DNA from: Peribacillus kribbensis DSM 17871
Lineage (GTDB): Bacteria; Bacillota; Bacilli; Bacillales; DSM-1321
Reading direction: 5' to 3'
Length of the DNA: 64,000 bases
Assembly (NCBI RefSeq): GCF_000430765.1
Contig: NZ_KE387245.1
Span: forward strand, 1-64,000
Shown here: piece by piece, positions 43,489-52,757 of the stretch
How the letters are laid out: each line of letters starts with the position of its first letter
How positions within the stretch are numbered: the stretch's first letter is position 1
The notes under the pieces: generated by a model
The model's database searches: none
What the model was told of the DNA's origin: nothing
The model's input: only the letters and a program-made list of their open reading frames with translations
Position numbers and translations under genes: made by a program

Positions 43489-44583
43489 TTAATCATGATA
43501 AACAGGATATCCTGTAAATTTATAATCTCTGCCAATTTGAATAATATCGGTCCTTGTTAATTCAATAGCATCTTTCATGAGTTCGATCCCATTTCCTCCA
43601 AGGAAGGAAGGCGCCATCTTTCCACCGACCAATTTGGGTGCAAAATAGATGACTGCTTTATCCACGAGACCTGCGTGTAAGAAAGAGGCATTCACTGTTC
43701 CACCGCCTTCAATCAGGACGGAGGAAATCAAGTTTTCACCAAGAGTAACTGCTACTTCTTCCGGATTTATCCTCCCAGCTGATTCAGACCTGAATATTTT
43801 GATCCCCATGGATTCCAACTGTTTCTGCTTTTCAGGGTCTGCATCACTTGAAGTGAAAATCCAGGTTTCAGCAAGCTTGTCTGTCACGACTTTGGAATCC
43901 TCTGGAGTCCTCAGGCTGGAATCCAGGATGATCCGGACCGGGCTGCGTCCATTGGGAATACGGGAGGTAAGTTCAGGATCATCCTCTATGACGGTATTCA
44001 CACCGACGAGGATTCCCATATGCTCGCTCCTGAGCTGGTGGACGTCCTTCCTTGCCTCCTCAGACGTAATCCATTTGCTGTCATAGGTGCGGGTGGCAAT
44101 TTTCCCATCAAGAGTGCTGCCGGCCTTCATCGTAAAAAACGGCTTTTTCTGGACGATGAACTTATTAAAAACCTCATTCATTTCCATTGATTCCTGCTCT
44201 CTTATCCCTGTAATGACTTCGATGCCTGCATCCTTCAGGATCTTCACTCCATTACCCGAAACAAGCGGATTTGGGTCCAGGGCAGCAATCACCACTTTCT
44301 TAATGCCTGCTTCCACAATGGCCACGGCACATGGACCGGTACGTCCATGATGAGAACAGGGTTCAAGCGTTACATATATCGTCCCGCCTCTGGCCTTGTC
44401 CCCTGCCATTCTGAGCGCATGGATTTCTGCATGAGGCTCTCCTGCCTTGAGATGAGTTCCCACTCCGACAATCCGATTGTCATTCACTATGACCGAACCC
44501 ACCAAAGGATTCGGGTCTGTCTGTCCTTTCATGGCGCGGGCATTATTCAATGCAAGGTCCATATAAAACTCATGATTCGTCAT
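43489..44583 (-). CDS. ribD: Riboflavin biosynthesis deaminase/reductase RibD
   Basis: From the ATG at 44583 (GAGGAT upstream) the protein has 364 residues. The N-terminal deaminase domain contains the zinc motif GEPHAEIHAL and YVTLEPCSHHGRTGPC. The C-terminal reductase domain contains MKAGSTLDGKIATRTYDSKWITSEEARKDVH and SVLIEGGGTVNASFL. It carries out the second and third steps of riboflavin synthesis. The gene overlaps the 3' end of ribA by 14 bp. The ribE and ribH partners are not present. Confidence 0.94.
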   Translation of the reverse strand: MTNHEFYMDLALNNARAMKGQTDPNPLVGSVIVNDNRIVGVGTHLKAGEPHAEIHALRMAGDKARGGTIYVTLEPCSHHGRTGPCAVAIVEAGIKKVVIAALDPNPLVSGNGVKILKDAGIEVITGIREQESMEMNEVFNKFIVQKKPFFTMKAGSTLDGKIATRTYDSKWITSEEARKDVHQLRSEHMGILVGVNTVIEDDPELTSRIPNGRSPVRIILDSSLRTPEDSKVVTDKLAETWIFTSSDADPEKQKQLESMGIKIFRSESAGRINPEEVAVTLGENLISSVLIEGGGTVNASFLHAGLVDKAVIYFAPKLVGGKMAPSFLGGNGIELMKDAIELTRTDIIQIGRDYKFTGYPVYHD

Positions 44584-45331
44584 GTAAATCATCCTCGATA
44601 TCATTAAGATGGCCGGAACGCTGTACTTTTGTCTGGAGGTACTTCTCATTGTATTCGGACTTGTCTCCCCATAGAGGCTGCCGGCCGGTTACTCCAAGCC
44701 CGGATGCCCTCAAGGCTTCAAGCTTCTTCGGATTATTGGTGATCAGAGTTACAGGTTTGCTTCTTAGTGCTTTCAATACAGCAATGGCATCGCTATAATC
44801 TCTTGAGTCATCTACAAATCCGAGGGCCTCATTGGCTTCTACCGTATCCAGGCCATTTTCCTGAAGGATATAAGCCATTGCCTTACTGAATAAGCCGATA
44901 CCCCTGCCTTCATGATTGGCCAGATAAAACAATGCTCCTGTTCCCTGTTCGACAATCATTTTCATGGATTGCTTTAACTGGAACCCGCAGTCACATCTCT
45001 TGCTTCCAAATATATCGCCAGTATGGCAGATCGAATGCATCCGGATCAGTGCTTCGTCAGAGCTTTCAAAATCTCCATATACCAAGACGCTGGATTGCTG
45101 CAGCTCGGCAAGATTATAAGCCGACAGCTTGTCGATAATTCTGCCGTAATCCTCTTCTGCTTCTTTTGTCTTCAGCCAGCAGTACCAATTAAAAGAGACT
45201 GTCTCACCGTATAAATTGACTGGAAGTTTTATGGGTCCAACCAAATATATAAATTCCTGCTTATTCTGTATGATTTGTATTTTATCAGCCAAAACTGAAA
45301 GAATTTTTGGATCCATCTGTGTTTGTATCAT
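44570..45331 (-). CDS. ribA: GTP cyclohydrolase II (stand-alone RibA)
   Basis: The 253-residue protein opens GTP in the first step of riboflavin synthesis. It has the zinc site SICHTGDIFGSKRCDCGFQL (Cys, Cys, Cys) and the catalytic region GTGALFYLANHEGRGIGL, with DTVEANEALGF and ITNNPKKLEAL further on. The N-terminal 65 residues are divergent. The DHBP synthase domain usually fused in Bacillus RibA (RibBA) is missing. No FMN riboswitch was found upstream. With RibD alone beside it, the pair may serve a special pterin or deazaflavin pathway, or simply be a spare copy. Confidence 0.9.
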   Translation of the reverse strand: MIQTQMDPKILSVLADKIQIIQNKQEFIYLVGPIKLPVNLYGETVSFNWYCWLKTKEAEEDYGRIIDKLSAYNLAELQQSSVLVYGDFESSDEALIRMHSICHTGDIFGSKRCDCGFQLKQSMKMIVEQGTGALFYLANHEGRGIGLFSKAMAYILQENGLDTVEANEALGFVDDSRDYSDAIAVLKALRSKPVTLITNNPKKLEALRASGLGVTGRQPLWGDKSEYNEKYLQTKVQRSGHLNDIEDDLHDES

Positions 45332-45387
45332 AGTAATTCCCCTTTAATCCCTGTTTAATGAGATATCTTTATTGCATGATCTAGTGC

Positions 45388-46245
45388 TTAATCATTGGAA
45401 ACGGATAATACAAGGGAGTTTCCTGATGGGTCATCGGTCTTAAGAAGTCCGTTTTCCTTCATATATTCATATCCGTTTTTTTGCAGCCGACTTTCAATGG
45501 CTTCCAATGTGTTCTGGTCAGGAATTGAGAGAACAAATGCTTCCATCCCGATACTCCGGCTTGATGGTTTTGGTGCCCCAACGCCATTCCAGGTATTCAG
45601 GCCAATATGATGGTGATACCCTTCTGTGGAAATGAACAGGGCATGGCCTCCGTATGTGCTGACAATTTTGAATCCAAGCATATCGCAATAAAATTTCCTG
45701 GCTTCCTCAAGATCCGCAACATGTAAATGAATATGTCCCATAATCGTATCCGGAGAAATACCGTTCCATTCAAGATCCTTTCCTGCCAAAAGGACGCCTT
45801 CTGCATCCATAGGCTCCGTAACCATCATAACTTCTCCACTGTCCCACTTCCACTCTTGAGACTTCCGGTCTGTATATATCTCAATCCCATTTCCGTCGGG
45901 ATCTGCCAGATAGACGGCTTCACTGACAGAATGATCAGAAGCACCCTGCAGCGGATAGCCGGTTTGAAGGAGATTCCTAAGCATTTTACCAAGCTCTGCC
46001 CTGCTTGGCACCAGTAAGGCAAAATGATAAAGTCCGGTGGTACGGGCCATTTTCGGCTCTGCATCCTTTACTTCAATTAACGAAAGAAGAGGTACCCGGC
46101 CATCCGCCGTCAATTCTGCTCTTCCTTTTTCTTCTCTTAAAACCCGCAAGCCAAGCTTCTCTTGATAAAATGTTAAAGAACGCGGTAATTCCTTTACTCT
46201 TAATTGGATATGCTTTACATATATATTTTTATCATGGAAACTCAT
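45388..46245 (-). CDS. catE: Catechol-2,3-dioxygenase-like VOC protein (CatE type)
   Basis: From the ATG at 46245 (GAGGAG upstream) the protein has 285 residues with two VOC domains (about 5-115 and 160-275). Metal ligands in the second domain fit extradiol dioxygenases: His in GHIHLHVADLE, His in HHIGLNTWNG and Glu in MEAFVLSI. B. subtilis CatE (YfiE) has this layout and protects against catechol. It is divergent from a CatR/YodB-type regulator gene, with a palindrome between the two. The substrate is inferred. Confidence 0.87.
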   Translation of the reverse strand: MSFHDKNIYVKHIQLRVKELPRSLTFYQEKLGLRVLREEKGRAELTADGRVPLLSLIEVKDAEPKMARTTGLYHFALLVPSRAELGKMLRNLLQTGYPLQGASDHSVSEAVYLADPDGNGIEIYTDRKSQEWKWDSGEVMMVTEPMDAEGVLLAGKDLEWNGISPDTIMGHIHLHVADLEEARKFYCDMLGFKIVSTYGGHALFISTEGYHHHIGLNTWNGVGAPKPSSRSIGMEAFVLSIPDQNTLEAIESRLQKNGYEYMKENGLLKTDDPSGNSLVLSVSND

Positions 46246-46278
46246 GTCTTTACTCCTCAATTAATTTTATTTTTATAG

Positions 46279-46299
46279 TTACTTACTTTATGTAAGTAA
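46279..46299. promoter_or_regulatory. Palindromic operator between catE and the HxlR-type regulator
   Basis: TTACTTAC and GTAAGTAA form a perfect 8-bp inverted repeat with a 5-base spacer. It lies 33 bp upstream of catE and 86 bp upstream of the regulator, the usual position for MarR/HxlR dimers. Confidence 0.75.
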
Positions 46300-46384
46300 T
46301 TATATTTTTGTTACTCACTTGCGTCAAGTATGCATTTTACAAAAAATAATTTAGTTATATAATAGAGAAAGGGAGTGATGAATC

Positions 46385-46696
46385 ATGGATACGCCGCAGT
46401 TATGTCCGAGATTTGAAAAAGCCATGAGCATAATGAGCCAGCGCTGGACAGGTTTAGTGATTTACCAGCTGCTAAACGGTCCACAGAGATTTTGCAATAT
46501 AGAATCAGCCATCGGGATCAGCGGCAGAGTTTTATCAGACCGTCTCAAGGATCTCGAAACTGAGGGGATCATTAAAAGGGATGTTTTTCCTGAAACCCCC
46601 GTCCGGATTGAATATTCGTTAACAGACAAAGGCCTTGCTCTTCAGCCTTTAATGAAAGAAATAGAGAAATGGTCGCAGGATTGGCTCCAAATATAA
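46385..46696 (+). CDS. catR: HxlR/DUF24-family redox-sensing regulator (CatR/YodB type)
   Basis: The 103-residue winged-helix protein begins MDTPQLCPRFEKAM; Cys7 is in the place of the sensing cysteine of YodB and CatR. Further family blocks are SQRWTGLVIYQLLNGPQRF, ISGRVLSDRLKDLETEGII and EYSLTDKGLALQPL. It most likely represses the divergent dioxygenase gene and itself, with release by quinones or diamide. The regulatory target is inferred from position and palindrome. Confidence 0.85.
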   Translation: MDTPQLCPRFEKAMSIMSQRWTGLVIYQLLNGPQRFCNIESAIGISGRVLSDRLKDLETEGIIKRDVFPETPVRIEYSLTDKGLALQPLMKEIEKWSQDWLQI

Positions 46697-46773
46697 GTTA
46701 AGCGAATATTAAGGTAAGATTGGCATAATCCTCTGTAGACCATTTATTTTATGTAAGATTGGAAGGAACTTCA

Positions 46774-46938
46774 GTGAGAACCTCTCGCATTTTCTTTTAT
46801 ATATTATGCTGTATACTAATAGCTCTTATTTCATTTTGGTTTGAATTTAATATCATCTTTTCCGTTTCATTTTTTATAGCCATTTTTCTGCTCGCCGTTC
46901 TATTGTATAAAATGTTTTTCTTTATTTTACGGCGCTGA
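46774..46938 (+). CDS. Small two-helix membrane protein (54 aa)
   Basis: A GTG start follows GGAAGGAA. The protein has two hydrophobic segments (FFYILCCILIALISFWF and FSVSFFIAIFLLAVLLYKMFFFIL) and ends RR. A terminator lies 18 bp after the stop. No family is recognised. Confidence 0.55.
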   Translation: MRTSRIFFYILCCILIALISFWFEFNIIFSVSFFIAIFLLAVLLYKMFFFILRR

Positions 46939-46955
46939 TTTTATTATGAAAAAGG

Positions 46956-46997
46956 AGGGTGCTTCAAAGGATTAAGACTTTGGGGTACCCTTTTTTT
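46956..46997 (+). terminator. Rho-independent terminator
   Basis: AGGGTGCTTCAAAG pairs with CTTTGGGGTACCCT, followed by TTTTTTT. Confidence 0.8.
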
Positions 46998-47070
46998 GTA
47001 ATAAAACTATTGCAGACACTGACATATAAAAGTATGATAGTAGAACAAATGTTCTTAACGGAGTGATCTA

Positions 47071-47604
47071 ATGAAGAAAAAAGCTTTGTTGATTATTGAT
47101 GTCCAAAAAGGAATGTTCCAGGCTGATGAGCCCGTATGTAATGGAAATGGACTTTTGCTCGTGCTCAAAAACTTAATTGAAAAAGCCCATGCGGCAGATG
47201 TACCCATCTTTTATATCCAGCACAATGCATCCAATGGGCTCGTACCTGGTACGGAATGTTGGGAAATACATAATGAAATTTTTCCTCAGGAATACGATTA
47301 TATCATTCAAAAACATTACCCGGATTCCTTCCTTAAAACGACTCTTCATGCCAAGCTCCAGGAACTGGGAATTGAACATCTGTTTTTAACAGGAATCCAG
47401 ACGGAAGTATGTGTGGACACGACCAGCAGAAGTGCGTTTAGTCTCGGTTATGATGTGACACTAGTCAGTGATGCCCACAGCACATGGAATTCTGGAAATC
47501 TTTCTGCTCAGCAGATCATAAGCCATCATAATTCTGTGTTACGCTGGTTCTGCGATATCAAACCGTCCGAAGAGATAAGCTTTAAATGGATGAAACTCTT
47601 ATGA
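47071..47604 (+). CDS. Isochorismatase-family cysteine hydrolase
   Basis: The 177-residue protein has the catalytic Asp (LIIDVQKGMF), Lys (IIQKHYPDSF) and Cys (GIQTEVCVDTTSRSAFSLGY) of cysteine hydrolases such as nicotinamidase or isochorismatase-like enzymes. GGAG precedes the ATG. The substrate is unknown; the gene stands alone. Confidence 0.9.
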   Translation: MKKKALLIIDVQKGMFQADEPVCNGNGLLLVLKNLIEKAHAADVPIFYIQHNASNGLVPGTECWEIHNEIFPQEYDYIIQKHYPDSFLKTTLHAKLQELGIEHLFLTGIQTEVCVDTTSRSAFSLGYDVTLVSDAHSTWNSGNLSAQQIISHHNSVLRWFCDIKPSEEISFKWMKLL

Positions 47605-47668
47605 AATATTGAATTATTTACTTCACACAAGCACATTCTAAAATCAGACTTTTAGGAAAGGAAAGGAC

Positions 47669-48019
47669 ATGGATATTTCTTCACTTGAGTTTACAGGTGT
47701 CCCGATACATCATATTTTCCCTCCCGAATATGAGAATTTGGGGCTGTATGAGTATACCTCTTATTTCGAACAACGCTTTATTGTCTGCATCAGGGTGGGT
47801 CAAAAGGAAATAAAAACAGACGGAATGATCCGTCTGCATATTCGTCCTGATTTATACAAAATAGAATTTCCTCAACCGGTTCAGGGAATTGGCCCTGTTA
47901 AGATGAAGAAGCTGAAAAACATGATTGAACAAAAGTTCTCCCGCAGCTTTTACGAAAATGTACAAAGAGCTGGTGTACACCCAGAGATTATTCATGGAAG
48001 ATTTCCACGGGACCGATGA
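47669..48019 (+). CDS. Hypothetical protein (116 aa)
   Basis: AGGAAAGGAAAGG precedes the ATG. The protein begins MDISSLEFTGVPIHHIFPPE and contains a beta-rich centre (EQRFIVCIRVGQKEIKTDGMIRLHIRPDLYKIEFP) and a basic C-terminal helix. No family is recognised. It converges with the SNF2 helicase gene. Confidence 0.65.
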   Translation: MDISSLEFTGVPIHHIFPPEYENLGLYEYTSYFEQRFIVCIRVGQKEIKTDGMIRLHIRPDLYKIEFPQPVQGIGPVKMKKLKNMIEQKFSRSFYENVQRAGVHPEIIHGRFPRDR

Positions 48020-48054
48020 GAAAAAAGAACATCTTAGCCATCCTTTTGGTAGTA

Positions 48055-51000
48055 TCATGTTAGAAGGTCATGCAGATCCTGCTCTGTAATCAGGAAATCA
48101 GACTTTTTGCCTGTGGAAATCACTTCATCAATCAATTCCCTTTTTTTATCCTGCAAATCATTAATTCTTTCTTCAATCGTTCCCTTTGCAATGAGCTTGA
48201 TGATTTCAACTGATTTTGTCTGCCCCATCCTGTGAGCGCGGTCTGCAGCCTGCTCCTCTACCGCAGGATTCCACCATGTATCGTAAAGAATCACTGTGTC
48301 GGCACCTGTCAGGTTTAATCCAGTTCCCCCTGCTTTTAGAGAGATAAGAAACACATCACCTTCTCCATCGTTAAACCGCTGGCATAGCTGTAGGCGTTCC
48401 TGAGAGGGTGTTGCTCCATGAAGATAAAACCAATTCATGCTGCCCTTCACGGCCAATTCCCTGCTGATAATTTCAAGCATTTTCGTAAACTGAGAAAATA
48501 CCAGCACCCGTCTCCCGGAAGACTTGGCTTCCGACAGGATCTGCATAAGCTGGCGGAGCTTGGAAGAGCCCTCCTTATAACCTTCCACAAATAAAGCTGG
48601 ATGGCAGCAGATCTGCCTGAGCCTGGTAATACCAGCCAGAATTTTAATCCGATTCTTCCTAAGCGTCTCTTTATCCAGATGCTTTAGTGTATCGTGACGA
48701 AGCTTTGCCAGGTATGCACTGTACAGCTTTTTCTGCGGAGGCGATAATCCTACAAAGCTCAGAGATTCTATCTTCTTGGGCAGCTCCGCCAAAACGTCCT
48801 CCTTCACTCTTCTCAGCATAAATGGCTGGATTCTTTCGGATATTGCCTTTTTTGTAAGATTTCCGTATTCGTCTATGCTGTTAAAAAGCTCGGGAAAAAT
48901 TACATGATAGATGGCCCAGAGCTCCTCAAGAGAGTTCTCGATAGGAGTCCCTGTCAGAGCGAACTTATGATCCCCCCTCAGCTTCTTCACTCCTCTGGCC
49001 GTCTGGGTAGATGGATTTTTAAAGGCCTGTGCCTCATCAAAGAAAATGGTATGGAAGGTTTGTTTTTCATACAAGTTTAAGTCTTTGATCAGCAGAGGAT
49101 AGGAGGTGATGAGTGCATCCCATTCATCTATATTTTTCAGCAGCTCTTCCCGTTCTTTTTTCACCCCATCGATCACCGCTGCCCTGATATCAGGGGAAAA
49201 ATGCAGCATTTCACTTACCCAGTTATAAGTTAAGGATGAAGGGCAGACAATTAAAACGGGCTGTTTTTTCTTGCGGATGGCCGGAAGCTCAGAAGATATA
49301 TAAGCAATGCTTTGGATGGTCTTCCCAAGACCCATATCATCAGCAAGAACTCCCCCGAACCCGAAATGGGCCAGGTTCTTAAGCCATTTAAATCCATTTG
49401 CCTGATAATTCCTTAGAACAGCAGAAAACTCATGAGGTATTTCCCACTGTGTTTCTGCAGGATTTTTTAGCAGTTTCATCCATTCTTTAAAGGATTGGTC
49501 CTGTACAATGGTTTCTGCGCCATGAACCATCTTCAATCCTTGAAGAGGTTCGACCCGAAGAGGGAATTCTTCATGACCTTTTGGAAGAGCATGTATAAAA
49601 CGGGCTGCTTCCTGGAATTCCTTGGTTTCCAAGGATAGGAGAGCTCCATTTCTTAAACGGTAATATTTCCGCTTTTCCTCCAGTGAAGCAAGGACCTCGC
49701 GGATTTCCTCATCTGAGATTCCTTTTAGCTCGAAGGTGAATTCCAGCCAGTTCATCCGCTCCTTGTAGGTTTTCACCCTGATTCGAGGCTTAGCTTTATC
49801 TTTGAAGATTCGGTTCCTTACTGCTGTTGTAGCATAGACCTGTCCCAGCTTTTCAAAGTGAGGAAGCATATGGTATAGAAATGTGTATTCCAGCTCCTCG
49901 TTCTGCATAAAAAAACCTTCATCTGTCTCAGTAAAGCCGCTCTCTTCCATCATTTGCAGAATTTCTTCTTCCACGGCCGTGTTTCGATATACAAGGGTTT
50001 TGATATCCATTCGATCCATTGGATTGATGATAATAGGCCCATAATGAAACTCAAGCCCTGCCAGGAGGCGATTCCCTACCCTGTCCAAGAATAGCTTTGC
50101 AGAAAGCCCCGGGACTTCGCCTGCAGCAGATAAGCCATTTGGCAGACGCACTTCACCAAGCTGTCTCAGTCCTGGAACCACTTGTTTAAGGAATACATCC
50201 ATCTGGTTTTTCGATACCGGTATTTTATCCTTTTCAGCATGCGACACTAACTCCGTCAGATTTTTAAGAACCTTATAGTTTTTTTCGTCTAATACTGATA
50301 TCCTTCCATTGGACAGTACCTGGCTGTATTCATCCAGCATCCTGATATTCTTGAGGCCGTGAATATCTAAATGGAATCCCCCGCTGGGATCCGTTGTTAC
50401 CTCAAATGTAAGAGGAAGGCTTTCCATGTTCTTGATAGATTGAAAAGTATGTCCTTCATACCTAAGCTCTGCTGAGCCGGAACATTCAAGAGCGATTGAA
50501 AGCTCCTTCCAATCGGAAGAAGGGGCAAAAATCAAATGAGATTTGTCTTCTCCTTGCCTGTTTTCCCCGTTTTTATAAAATCTTCTATTACTGGAGATAG
50601 AGATAAGCTGTCTGATGACTGTATCCGCTTCTTCAGGAAAAAAATGATGCTGCGGGTCATACTGGATGTCCGAACTCCAGGCATATGGCCTGCCTTCACT
50701 GACAGCGGCAAGAAAATCCTCTATCTTTTTCACTCTTGTTTGATTGATTTCTATGGAAATGCCAAAAACATTCCTTCCGTCTCCCAGGGAAACGAGTTCA
50801 CAAATGAAAACCGGCTCGAGTCTGACCCTGGATTCAAAGTGGACCATTGACCCGCTCGGAGGTGCGGATTCCTTTTTGAACAAAGAAATCAAATCCTCAA
50901 AGGGCTGAACTGCTTCAGCTTCTTTATTGAGAAGATATTCGGGAAACGTACTTTTACGCTGATGTTCCATAATGGAGAGCAGAACAGCGGCTGTATGCTG

Positions 51001-51234
51001 GCAGTCTTTCTGGAAGGAAGCAAGGGATGGACATGAACAGGATGTATGATAGTCTCCCCTCTTTAATACTACTGACACTTCAAAATCCTCTGTCCCTATT
51101 ACTTTTGCTTTCCAGCTGTCCTCACTAAAGGATTGGAAGATGACCTTTCCCGCCCGGAAAAAAGTCTCTCCCCTTTTATATGAAATTCTGCCGCAGCGTT
51201 CGATTATCCATTTTTGTGTAATTTTTTTATCCAA
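48055..51234 (-). CDS. SNF2-family ATP-dependent helicase with SWIM zinc finger
   Basis: A TTG at 51234 with AGGAGA seven bases upstream gives 1059 residues; the longer ATG start at 51327 has no ribosome site and adds an odd hydrophobic leader. The order is SWIM finger (CSCPSLASFQKDCQHTAAVL, about 65-90), a long variable part (SNF2-associated bacterial domain), then the SNF2 motor with motif I LADDMGLGKTIQ, the box FFDEAQAFKN, motif III ALTGTPIENS, motif V GGTGLNLTGADTVI and motif VI HRMGQTKSVEI. It resembles B. subtilis YqhH/YwqA. The role in DNA or RNA handling is unknown. Confidence 0.92.
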   Translation of the reverse strand: MDKKITQKWIIERCGRISYKRGETFFRAGKVIFQSFSEDSWKAKVIGTEDFEVSVVLKRGDYHTSCSCPSLASFQKDCQHTAAVLLSIMEHQRKSTFPEYLLNKEAEAVQPFEDLISLFKKESAPPSGSMVHFESRVRLEPVFICELVSLGDGRNVFGISIEINQTRVKKIEDFLAAVSEGRPYAWSSDIQYDPQHHFFPEEADTVIRQLISISSNRRFYKNGENRQGEDKSHLIFAPSSDWKELSIALECSGSAELRYEGHTFQSIKNMESLPLTFEVTTDPSGGFHLDIHGLKNIRMLDEYSQVLSNGRISVLDEKNYKVLKNLTELVSHAEKDKIPVSKNQMDVFLKQVVPGLRQLGEVRLPNGLSAAGEVPGLSAKLFLDRVGNRLLAGLEFHYGPIIINPMDRMDIKTLVYRNTAVEEEILQMMEESGFTETDEGFFMQNEELEYTFLYHMLPHFEKLGQVYATTAVRNRIFKDKAKPRIRVKTYKERMNWLEFTFELKGISDEEIREVLASLEEKRKYYRLRNGALLSLETKEFQEAARFIHALPKGHEEFPLRVEPLQGLKMVHGAETIVQDQSFKEWMKLLKNPAETQWEIPHEFSAVLRNYQANGFKWLKNLAHFGFGGVLADDMGLGKTIQSIAYISSELPAIRKKKQPVLIVCPSSLTYNWVSEMLHFSPDIRAAVIDGVKKEREELLKNIDEWDALITSYPLLIKDLNLYEKQTFHTIFFDEAQAFKNPSTQTARGVKKLRGDHKFALTGTPIENSLEELWAIYHVIFPELFNSIDEYGNLTKKAISERIQPFMLRRVKEDVLAELPKKIESLSFVGLSPPQKKLYSAYLAKLRHDTLKHLDKETLRKNRIKILAGITRLRQICCHPALFVEGYKEGSSKLRQLMQILSEAKSSGRRVLVFSQFTKMLEIISRELAVKGSMNWFYLHGATPSQERLQLCQRFNDGEGDVFLISLKAGGTGLNLTGADTVILYDTWWNPAVEEQAADRAHRMGQTKSVEIIKLIAKGTIEERINDLQDKKRELIDEVISTGKKSDFLITEQDLHDLLT

Positions 51235-51534
51235 TCTATTTCTCCTAGCCTTTATAAACATGATAAGTCCAAAACTAGATATTATTATAGCATTTATTCC
51301 AGCTCTCATCCCAAGCTGCCAATACATAAATTTGATCTTTTACTTGTTCAAATAAATATTCCATATGCAGGTTGTCCCTTCTTAACACTAACCTTATCAA
51401 GGATAAGGCAGAACATACGTTTTTTAACTACTCTAACACATCTTTATGGAATAAACTATTTGAACTTTTTTTATATTCTCTTTTCAAGTAAAACAGCGGA
51501 TTAACCACATACTGCCTTAAAAGGAGGCTGAAGA

Positions 51535-51720
51535 ATGAATAACGATAAACAGGGCCGCAGCGGATCAGGTTCTGCAGAGATTGCCGGAAGGATTTTTCAT
51601 TCATCCGATTATGATGAAACCACCCAGCTTGAGAAAGGCTTGGCAGAAACACATGAACAAATCGGAGATGATTACTTCGAGGGTACTGCTGATAAGCTAT
51701 TGGGTGCTGAAAAAGAATAG
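51535..51720 (+). CDS. YozQ-family protein (DUF4025)
   Basis: The 61-residue protein begins MNNDKQGRSGSGSAEIAGRI and contains ETTQLEKGLAETHEQIGDDYFEGT, the core of the YozQ/DUF4025 family. AGGAGG lies 7 bases before the ATG. It is small and acidic; many such proteins are made in the spore. Function unknown. Confidence 0.8.
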   Translation: MNNDKQGRSGSGSAEIAGRIFHSSDYDETTQLEKGLAETHEQIGDDYFEGTADKLLGAEKE

Positions 51721-51888
51721 TTTTATATGTGGTTTTGCAGTCAAACCCTGCTTCATCAACATACACTTTTCACTACATCGTACAGACTCAGGTGATTCTG
51801 CCTGGGTCTGTTTTTTGATTACGTTTTGTTTACACTTTCGGGTGGTAAAGCTATAAATCACAAATCATTTTAAAAGGAAGCTGGTTTT

Positions 51889-52719
51889 ATGGAAACAGGT
51901 CTTGCCCTTGCTGGCGGAGGTATTCCTGGCTGCGCCGCAGTTGGTGTGATCAAAGCATTTGAAGAAGAGGGAATTACGATTACCCATATTACCGGCACAA
52001 GTTCCGGCGCAATGGTGGCTGCCCTTTATGCCTACGGGTACCGGGGGGCTGAACTTGCCTCCATCATCCCGCAGCTGAGCAGAAGATATTTGGATATTGA
52101 TTGGAAGTCTCTTTTGCTGCGTGCCTTATTCCTTCAGCCTTCCTTCGAAGGATGGCTGAAAGGAAGCAGACTGCGCACTCTGATCGCCAGTCTTACAAAA
52201 AATGAAGACATCTCATCGATCCATCTTCCCTGCGGAATCGTAGCTTCTGACTTGAATACTGGCACTAAGGTGGTCTTTACCCAGTCAAAAGGGATCGAAA
52301 ATAGTATAACAGAAAACGTCACCATTGCTGATGCGGTACGGGCTAGTTTTGCCATTCCTGTCGTGTTTCAGCCCTTGCGCCTTTCAGATAAGATTTTGAT
52401 TGATGGCGGCGTACAGGAAAATTGCCCTGTATCTCTCTGCAAGCGTTTAGGAGCTAAGCATGTGGTGGCAGTAGACCCGATCAGCCCTATAGCAGATATT
52501 CCCCTTCCTGCCCTTGGTACATACAAGCTCCTTCATAAAATTGTTTATATGAATTTAAAGCAGCAGATGCAGACTGAATTGAATCGTGCAGATTACCTGC
52601 TGCAGCCGGAAACGGGGTTTATAGGGGCCTTTCAATTCAGAAAGGCTGCTCATTGTATGGAGGCGGGCTACCAGGCTGCAAAAGGGCAATTACCCAGGAT
52701 AAAAGAAATGCTTGCTTAA
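51889..52719 (+). CDS. Patatin-like phospholipase
   Basis: The 276-residue protein has the oxyanion hole GGG (LALAGGGIPG), the nucleophile motif GTSSG (Ser48) and the catalytic Asp in DGGVQENCP, the complete Ser-Asp dyad of bacterial patatins. It is cytoplasmic, with no signal peptide. It would hydrolyse acyl chains from phospholipids; the substrate is not known. Confidence 0.9.
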   Translation: METGLALAGGGIPGCAAVGVIKAFEEEGITITHITGTSSGAMVAALYAYGYRGAELASIIPQLSRRYLDIDWKSLLLRALFLQPSFEGWLKGSRLRTLIASLTKNEDISSIHLPCGIVASDLNTGTKVVFTQSKGIENSITENVTIADAVRASFAIPVVFQPLRLSDKILIDGGVQENCPVSLCKRLGAKHVVAVDPISPIADIPLPALGTYKLLHKIVYMNLKQQMQTELNRADYLLQPETGFIGAFQFRKAAHCMEAGYQAAKGQLPRIKEMLA

Positions 52720-52721
52720 AA

Positions 52722-52757
52722 AAACTAGAGCCCGCTGAGATGGGCTCTAGTTTGCTT
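52722..52757. terminator. Bidirectional terminator
   Basis: AAACTAGAGCCC pairs with GGGCTCTAGTTT, between two converging genes. Confidence 0.85.

Noticed and set aside
45332-45387. FMN riboswitch ahead of ribA
   Set aside because: The gap to the next gene is only 56 bp and lacks the AGGGTGAAATTCC-type core.
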